Source: Sphingobium sp.
GTDB taxonomy: Bacteria > Pseudomonadota > Alphaproteobacteria > Sphingomonadales > Sphingomonadaceae
DNA length: 10,686 nucleotides
Assembly: GCA_020051025.1 (NCBI GenBank)
Contig: JAGVJS010000327.1
Location: 1 to 10,686, forward strand
Direction of reading: 5' to 3'
In this document: positions 7,566-10,686 of the stretch, in pieces
How the letters are laid out: each line of letters begins with the position of its first letter
Position numbering within the stretch: the stretch's first letter is position 1
The notes under the pieces: generated by a model
The model's input: only the letters and a program-made list of their open reading frames with translations
Told to the model about the DNA's origin: nothing
Databases searched by the model: none
Program-made: the position numbers and the translations under genes

Positions 7566-7587
7566 CCCCTCTCGCAGGCGGGAGGGG
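7566..7587. terminator. hairpin between convergent genes
   Basis: CCCCTCTCG (7566-7574) pairs with CGGGAGGGG (7579-7587) through nine base pairs, one of them a G-T wobble, around a CAGG loop. It sits between the plus-strand gene ending at 7478 and the minus-strand gene ending at 7603, where a bidirectional terminator is expected; TGCATTTCTCTT follows on the plus strand. I recall CCCCTCCCG/CGGGAGGGG hairpins as common in sphingomonad intergenic regions, but that is recall rather than something shown here. Confidence 0.6.
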
Positions 7588-7602
7588 CATAGTGCATTTC
7601 TC

Positions 7603-7989
7603 TTAGCCCGGTCGCAACTGTTCGACCTGTGCCTTCAGATTGGCGGGCGTGATGTTCCAGCGGGCACCATCTTCATATTCGAAGTCGGCCTTGAGCTGAG
7701 GGCCGGGGCGGACGATCTGGATCAGGCAGGTTTTCCAGGCGTCCTTGCCGTCCAGTTGCATCGCCTTCGACAGGGCGATCGCCTTGTCGATGGTGGCGTC
7801 CATGTCCGGCATGCCGGCGGTCCAGCTGCCGTCGGGGCGATAGACATAGCCGAACAGGCGCTGGCGCGGTTCCACCTGAACCACCACGGTGATCCCCTGC
7901 CAGTCCTGCCCCGCATAGCGGGGGTCAGCGATGATCTGCTGGCCGAGTTCGTTCAACGTCCTGTCGGCAAGCGCCTGGTCGAATCCCAT
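7603..7989 (-). CDS. probable immunity protein to the adjacent nuclease toxin (YezG/DUF600-like)
   Basis: A 128-aa cytoplasmic protein without signal peptide or membrane segment. Its layout resembles the YezG (DUF600) immunity family: an N-terminal helix (GFDQALADRTLNELGQQI), strands with ITVVVQVE and RLFGYVYRPDGSW (33-56), a helix (66-78), and the characteristic W85 with ADFEYEDGARW (101-111). In Bacillus, YezG neutralises the YeeF toxin, whose C-terminal nuclease is of the same broad type as the one encoded just upstream. It starts 13 bp after the toxin stop codon, the classic toxin-immunity spacing. The frame is open upstream to 8082, but the ATG at 7989, with AGAGGA about 9 nt ahead, avoids overlap with the toxin gene. 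Family assignment is by pattern, without a profile search. Confidence 0.7.
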   Translation of the reverse strand: MGFDQALADRTLNELGQQIIADPRYAGQDWQGITVVVQVEPRQRLFGYVYRPDGSWTAGMPDMDATIDKAIALSKAMQLDGKDAWKTCLIQIVRPGPQLKADFEYEDGARWNITPANLKAQVEQLRPG

Positions 7990-8002
7990 GCGGGCTGGTC
8001 CT

Positions 8003-9406
8003 CTACTGGTTGAGCAAGGCTTCGATATCAGCCTTGGGCACGCGGTCAAAGACCTGCCCGGCTTCATTCTTGAACCGCTCACCGCCCTGATAGATCAGGT
8101 TGCCGCCCTTGTCATAGATATCATAGCTCACATTGACGGTGTCGGGCCGGACGCCCTGATAATCCTTGAGGTCGACATTGACGCGGACCTCCGCCCCGGC
8201 CTTGACCCAGTCGGCCCATTCATTTTCCATGGTGCGATAGGCGCTGTTATTGAACTGGCCAGCCTGCGGGAACATGTTCTTGACGCCCTGATCGGGCATG
8301 AAACGGTGGCCGATGATATGGCCACCCTGATCGCCGTCATTGCCGGACTTGCCGGTCTGGCTCTGCGCCTTCTGCTCTGCGCTGGAGCGGGGCGCGCCGT
8401 CATGCACTTCCTTGAGCGTGGCTTCCGCGCGGACGGGCAGACCGTCGGCGTTCGCGGTCCAGCGGACCTCATTCTGGCCGACCTTCGCGGTCCTGACCGC
8501 GCCAGCCAGTTCGTCAGCCTGTTTGGTCACATCGCCTGCGCCGTCGGCGACATCGTCGGCGTGGCGGGTGGCCTGCTGCGCGACGTCTGTGCCGGCGTCG
8601 AGCGCCTTCTCACCGCCGCGGATAACACCCTTGGCCGCATCGCCGATCCCGGGCAGCCAGCCCAGCGCGGTGAGGCCGAGATTGCCCCAGGCGCCTTCCT
8701 TGCCCTCTATCACGCCGCCGATGGCAGAGACGGTATCGCGGGCGTCGCCAATCTGGCCGACGATCGGAATGAATCCGCCGATCACCTGCCCGGCGGTGGC
8801 GGACCAGCTGTTATTGTCGCTGAAATCGCCCTTCACCATGCCTTCGAAGAAAGAGCCGATGCCTTCTTCGGATTGGGCCTGTGCCTCGGGCTGGGGGCCA
8901 CCGCCGGTCGGTTCGGCGGCGACGGTGGGATTGGCGGGATAAAGCTGAGCTTCGAGCGCATTGGTGATGGCAGCGGGATCGCTGCTGCCGATGCGGGCGG
9001 CAGCAGCGTCCCATGCTTCCTTATAGCCCTGCCCCGGCGGCTGGCTGCCCCAGCTGGCGACGGCGGGCGCATCGGGATCACCCACGGTGAAGGTCTGGCC
9101 CTCGACACTGGCATAATAGCTGGCCGGCAGGGTGCCGACATTGTCGTTCGCGACCTGAAGCGCGGCGTTAAACTGACCCTGCTCCACCGGCGACAGCTGA
9201 GTCTCCAGCTGCGCGGCAAGGTCCGCCCGGGCCTGCGGATCGCCCGCCGTGCGCGCCTGAACATCCGCGGCGAGCGCGGTCGTATCGAGGGTGCCAGCGG
9301 TGCGATGCTCTCTTACCATGCCGGTCGCGACGTCGGTCGAAGTGGACGTGTTCGAGCCTGTGCCGGCCTGGCTCTGGCCTATGCTGTCAGCAGCTTGCGT
9401 ACCCAT
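8003..9406 (-). CDS. polymorphic toxin with C-terminal DNA/RNA non-specific endonuclease domain
   Basis: A 467-aa protein built like a polymorphic toxin. Residues 1-180 are low-complexity, Ala/Gln/Thr-rich and helical, with no signal peptide. Residues 199-262 form a Gly-rich hydrophobic pre-toxin-like region (GFIPIVGQIGDARD, then LGWLPGIGDAAKG). A linker helix region (about 265-305) leads to the C-terminal toxin (about 310-467). This carries DQGGHIIGHRF (359-369), with H363 the likely general base, then KNMFPQAGQFNNSAY (376-390) and ENEWADWVKAGAEVRVNV (394-411), the order seen in Endonuclease_NS_2-type nucleases. It should degrade nucleic acid in a target cell. The ATG at 9406 has GAGGG about 8 nt upstream. 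The immunity gene follows 13 bp later. No RHS, PAAR, LXG or haemagglutinin domain is visible, so how it is exported is unknown. The endonuclease call is firm; target and delivery are inference. Confidence 0.82.
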   Translation of the reverse strand: MGTQAADSIGQSQAGTGSNTSTSTDVATGMVREHRTAGTLDTTALAADVQARTAGDPQARADLAAQLETQLSPVEQGQFNAALQVANDNVGTLPASYYASVEGQTFTVGDPDAPAVASWGSQPPGQGYKEAWDAAAARIGSSDPAAITNALEAQLYPANPTVAAEPTGGGPQPEAQAQSEEGIGSFFEGMVKGDFSDNNSWSATAGQVIGGFIPIVGQIGDARDTVSAIGGVIEGKEGAWGNLGLTALGWLPGIGDAAKGVIRGGEKALDAGTDVAQQATRHADDVADGAGDVTKQADELAGAVRTAKVGQNEVRWTANADGLPVRAEATLKEVHDGAPRSSAEQKAQSQTGKSGNDGDQGGHIIGHRFMPDQGVKNMFPQAGQFNNSAYRTMENEWADWVKAGAEVRVNVDLKDYQGVRPDTVNVSYDIYDKGGNLIYQGGERFKNEAGQVFDRVPKADIEALLNQ

Positions 9407-9484
9407 GATTACACCCTCGATACCTCGTGGAGCGCAGGGCGCGCCGATTTCGCGCGGCGCAGCCTTGCTCAGATGAATGGGGGT

Positions 9485-9525
9485 CGGGGCGGCCGGGGGG
9501 ATTGAGCGGGGAATTGGCCGCCCCG
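9485..9525 (-). terminator. 10-bp inverted repeat between the DUF1521 and toxin genes
   Basis: CGGGGCGGCC (9485-9494) and GGCCGCCCCG (9516-9525) are perfect inverted repeats with a 21-nt spacer, starting 6 bp after the DUF1521 stop. No T-run follows, so this may be a partial terminator that lowers transcription into the toxin gene, an mRNA-stabilising stem, or a chance GC-rich palindrome. The 125-bp gap also contains a shorter stem (GCGCCG/CGGCGC, 9441-9460). Confidence 0.4.
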
Positions 9526-9531
9526 GCGACG

Positions 9532-10422
9532 TCAGGCGCGGCGATAGCTGTTATTGCCGCCGTCCAACGTCGCTGCGAGAATGGAACTGGCGATGCCGAC
9601 CAGCAGGAAGCTGCTGAGTTGGTCGGCAATTTCACCCAGGCTGGGCGTGTCGCTGCCCGGACCATAAGCGGCGCCAACGCGGGTGGCGTTGAGGTCCGCC
9701 TGGGTCGCGACTTGCCCGGTCAGTTCCGAGCGCCAGCCGGCACCGGTGGCGTTTTCGTGCAGCACGAAGCCGTCGCCCTTGGCAGCGTCGAGCGCATAGC
9801 CGTTGTTCGACTGGGTGATGGACAGGTCGCCGATCTCATTCTGGCTGATGCCATCGACGACGATCGCCTGATCGCCCTTGGTGATGGTCAGCTGGCTGGC
9901 GACATATTCATTGGGGTTGCCGCCGAATTGTTCGGTGTCGATGGTGATCTTCGTGCCATTTTCCAGCTCGAAGGTCGTCTTGCCCCAGAAGTCGAAGGCG
10001 CGCTGGCCATCGATATCGACATGCGGATCGCCCCAGATGCGGGTGGTTTCGCCGCTATTGTCGTTATACAGGCGAATTTCCGAATTGCGCTCGTCCAGTT
10101 CCAGCCGATAGCCATCGCCCAGGTCGATCTTGCCCTCGCTCTCATTCTGGAGCGAGGCGGTCCAGCTGGCCCCTTCGGTCGGGGCAAAAGAGGAAGTGCC
10201 GCCCGGCCCCTGCTGCACCTGACCGCCCTGAAAGTTGAGCAGCATCGGCAGCGTAGCCGAGGCGAAAGCGCTGGCGAAGAGCGGCTGAAAATAGCTGGCG
10301 ACGAGGCCCGCGGCGAGCTGAGTAGAGAAGCCGCTGCGCAACGCGGCAGCGGGGTTGCTGCCGAAATTGTTATTGACGGCGAAGTTCAGGTTGAACGTGT
10401 TATTGTTGATGATCGTCGTCAT
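9532..10422 (-). CDS. DUF1521 protein with metal-ion-inducible autocleavage (MIIA) site, NopE1-like
   Basis: A 296-aa protein. The first 25 residues are Asn-rich (TIINNNTFNLNFAVNNN), without a Sec signal; 30-63 are hydrophobic and helical. The DUF1521 domain spans about 85-195. It contains RIWGDPHVDIDGQRAFDFWG (128-147), with the exact GD'PHVD motif at which NopE1 and NopE2 of Bradyrhizobium cleave themselves when calcium binds. Cleavage is predicted between D132 and P133, giving pieces of about 132 and 164 residues. Acidic residues around it (D136, D138, D144) are plausible metal ligands. A hydrophobic segment (268-285) lies near the C-terminus. The ATG at 10422 has AGGAAGGG about 8 nt upstream. 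It follows the partial upstream gene by 29 bp, and the toxin gene lies 125 bp downstream. NopE1 is a type III effector; no type III genes are visible here, so secretion is inferred from family and from the cassette. Confidence 0.85.
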   Translation of the reverse strand: MTTIINNNTFNLNFAVNNNFGSNPAAALRSGFSTQLAAGLVASYFQPLFASAFASATLPMLLNFQGGQVQQGPGGTSSFAPTEGASWTASLQNESEGKIDLGDGYRLELDERNSEIRLYNDNSGETTRIWGDPHVDIDGQRAFDFWGKTTFELENGTKITIDTEQFGGNPNEYVASQLTITKGDQAIVVDGISQNEIGDLSITQSNNGYALDAAKGDGFVLHENATGAGWRSELTGQVATQADLNATRVGAAYGPGSDTPSLGEIADQLSSFLLVGIASSILAATLDGGNNSYRRA

Positions 10423-10451
10423 GACCGTTCCCTTCCTCTTCCAAAGTTGAA

Positions 10452-10686
10452 TTAACGGGCGCCCTCCAGCGCGACACGCGCCTGGTCCAGCCCATCGATG
10501 ATGCCGGCGATGTCGCCGGCGGTTGCCAGGGTGGAAGCGGCAAGAGCGCCGTCCACCAGGGTGAGTGTGCGGCCGTTCGCATAGGCGGCCATGTCCGTGG
10601 CAACGGCGCTGGCAAAATCTTCGACCGCGCGGGTCAGTGCGCCCTGGTCGGCGGCCGATCCGCCAAGCTGAACGCCGAGCGTATCG
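10452..10686 (-). CDS. C-terminal part of an unrecognised helical protein (partial)
   Basis: The last 77 residues are visible, ending in TAA at 10454-10452. They read as Ala-rich helices (DQGALTRAVEDFASAVATDM, then AGDIAGIIDGLDQARVALEGAR) without cysteine or obvious motifs, and codon use is strongly GC-ending, so the frame is real. The gap to the DUF1521 start is 29 bp, suggesting cotranscription. The Ala-rich helical composition would suit a small secreted or filament-type component, but that is no more than an impression; I do not recognise the family. Confidence 0.65.
   Translation of the reverse strand, partial: DTLGVQLGGSAADQGALTRAVEDFASAVATDMAAYANGRTLTLVDGALAASTLATAGDIAGIIDGLDQARVALEGAR

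Noticed and set aside
6988-7590. 200-codon minus-strand open frame opposite the small membrane protein
   Set aside because: It ends inside the hairpin repeat, spans the hairpin at 7566-7587, and shows no motif, whereas the plus strand has a ribosome binding site, a clear membrane helix and a coherent helical tail.
7931-9505. 524-codon plus-strand open frame opposite the toxin gene
   Set aside because: It is antisense to the toxin, has no ribosome binding site or recognisable domain, and runs across the immunity-toxin junction and the upstream gap, which a real gene would be unlikely to do.
9427-10455. 342-codon plus-strand open frame opposite the DUF1521 gene
   Set aside because: The minus strand has the DUF1521 domain with an intact GDPHVD motif and a good ribosome binding site; the plus frame is the mirror of its GC-ending codons.
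1-10686. CRISPR arrays, tRNA or rRNA genes, insertion-sequence transposases
   Set aside because: I saw no regularly spaced repeats, no cloverleaf or rRNA-like stretch and no transposase motif or terminal inverted repeats in the window.

Overview
The window is GC-rich, densely coding DNA with nearly every gene on the minus strand. It looks like an alphaproteobacterium of the Sphingomonadales (Sphingobium/Sphingomonas-like). This rests on the style of the TonB-dependent receptor and its signal peptide, the codon use (nearly all third positions G or C), and a CCCCTC..GAGGGG hairpin of a type I recall from that group. The genus is inference; there is no rRNA or marker gene to settle it.

Layout. 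(1) 1-122: the start of an exported protein on the minus strand, running off the left edge. (2) 123-483: a conspicuously AT-rich non-coding gap with promoter-like TATAAT boxes. (3) 484-2217: an acyl-CoA dehydrogenase of the ~580-600 aa FadE/DmdC type, with a GTG start and its own promoter. (4) 4045-6384 and 2376-4022: a two-gene operon, TonB-dependent receptor then Tat-exported PhoD-type phosphodiesterase/alkaline phosphatase. A PHO-box-like direct repeat precedes it (6455-6472) and a perfect 14-bp hairpin ends it (2333-2370). Together they read as a phosphate-starvation system: the receptor brings a phosphorylated substrate across the outer membrane and PhoD releases phosphate in the periplasm. 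(5) 6569-7478: a patchwork of a small gene with an ATGA junction to an open gene-like fragment, a hairpin repeat, and a plus-strand gene for a small membrane-anchored protein. (6) 7603-10686: an effector-like cassette on the minus strand.

The cassette is the most interesting part. In transcription order it holds the end of an unrecognised helical protein; a DUF1521 protein carrying the exact GDPHVD self-cleavage site of the metal-ion-inducible autocleavage (MIIA) domain known from the Bradyrhizobium type III effector NopE1; a 467-aa polymorphic toxin with a C-terminal DNA/RNA non-specific endonuclease domain (GGHIIG motif); and, 13 bp further on, a small protein resembling the YezG/DUF600 immunity family. 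None of the complete proteins has a Sec or Tat signal, and the toxin lacks the usual trafficking domains (RHS, PAAR, LXG, filamentous haemagglutinin), so the export route is unknown. A self-cleaving protein next to a nuclease toxin-immunity pair suggests a contact-dependent or secreted antagonism system of unfamiliar design. That link is inference; the two families are individually known.
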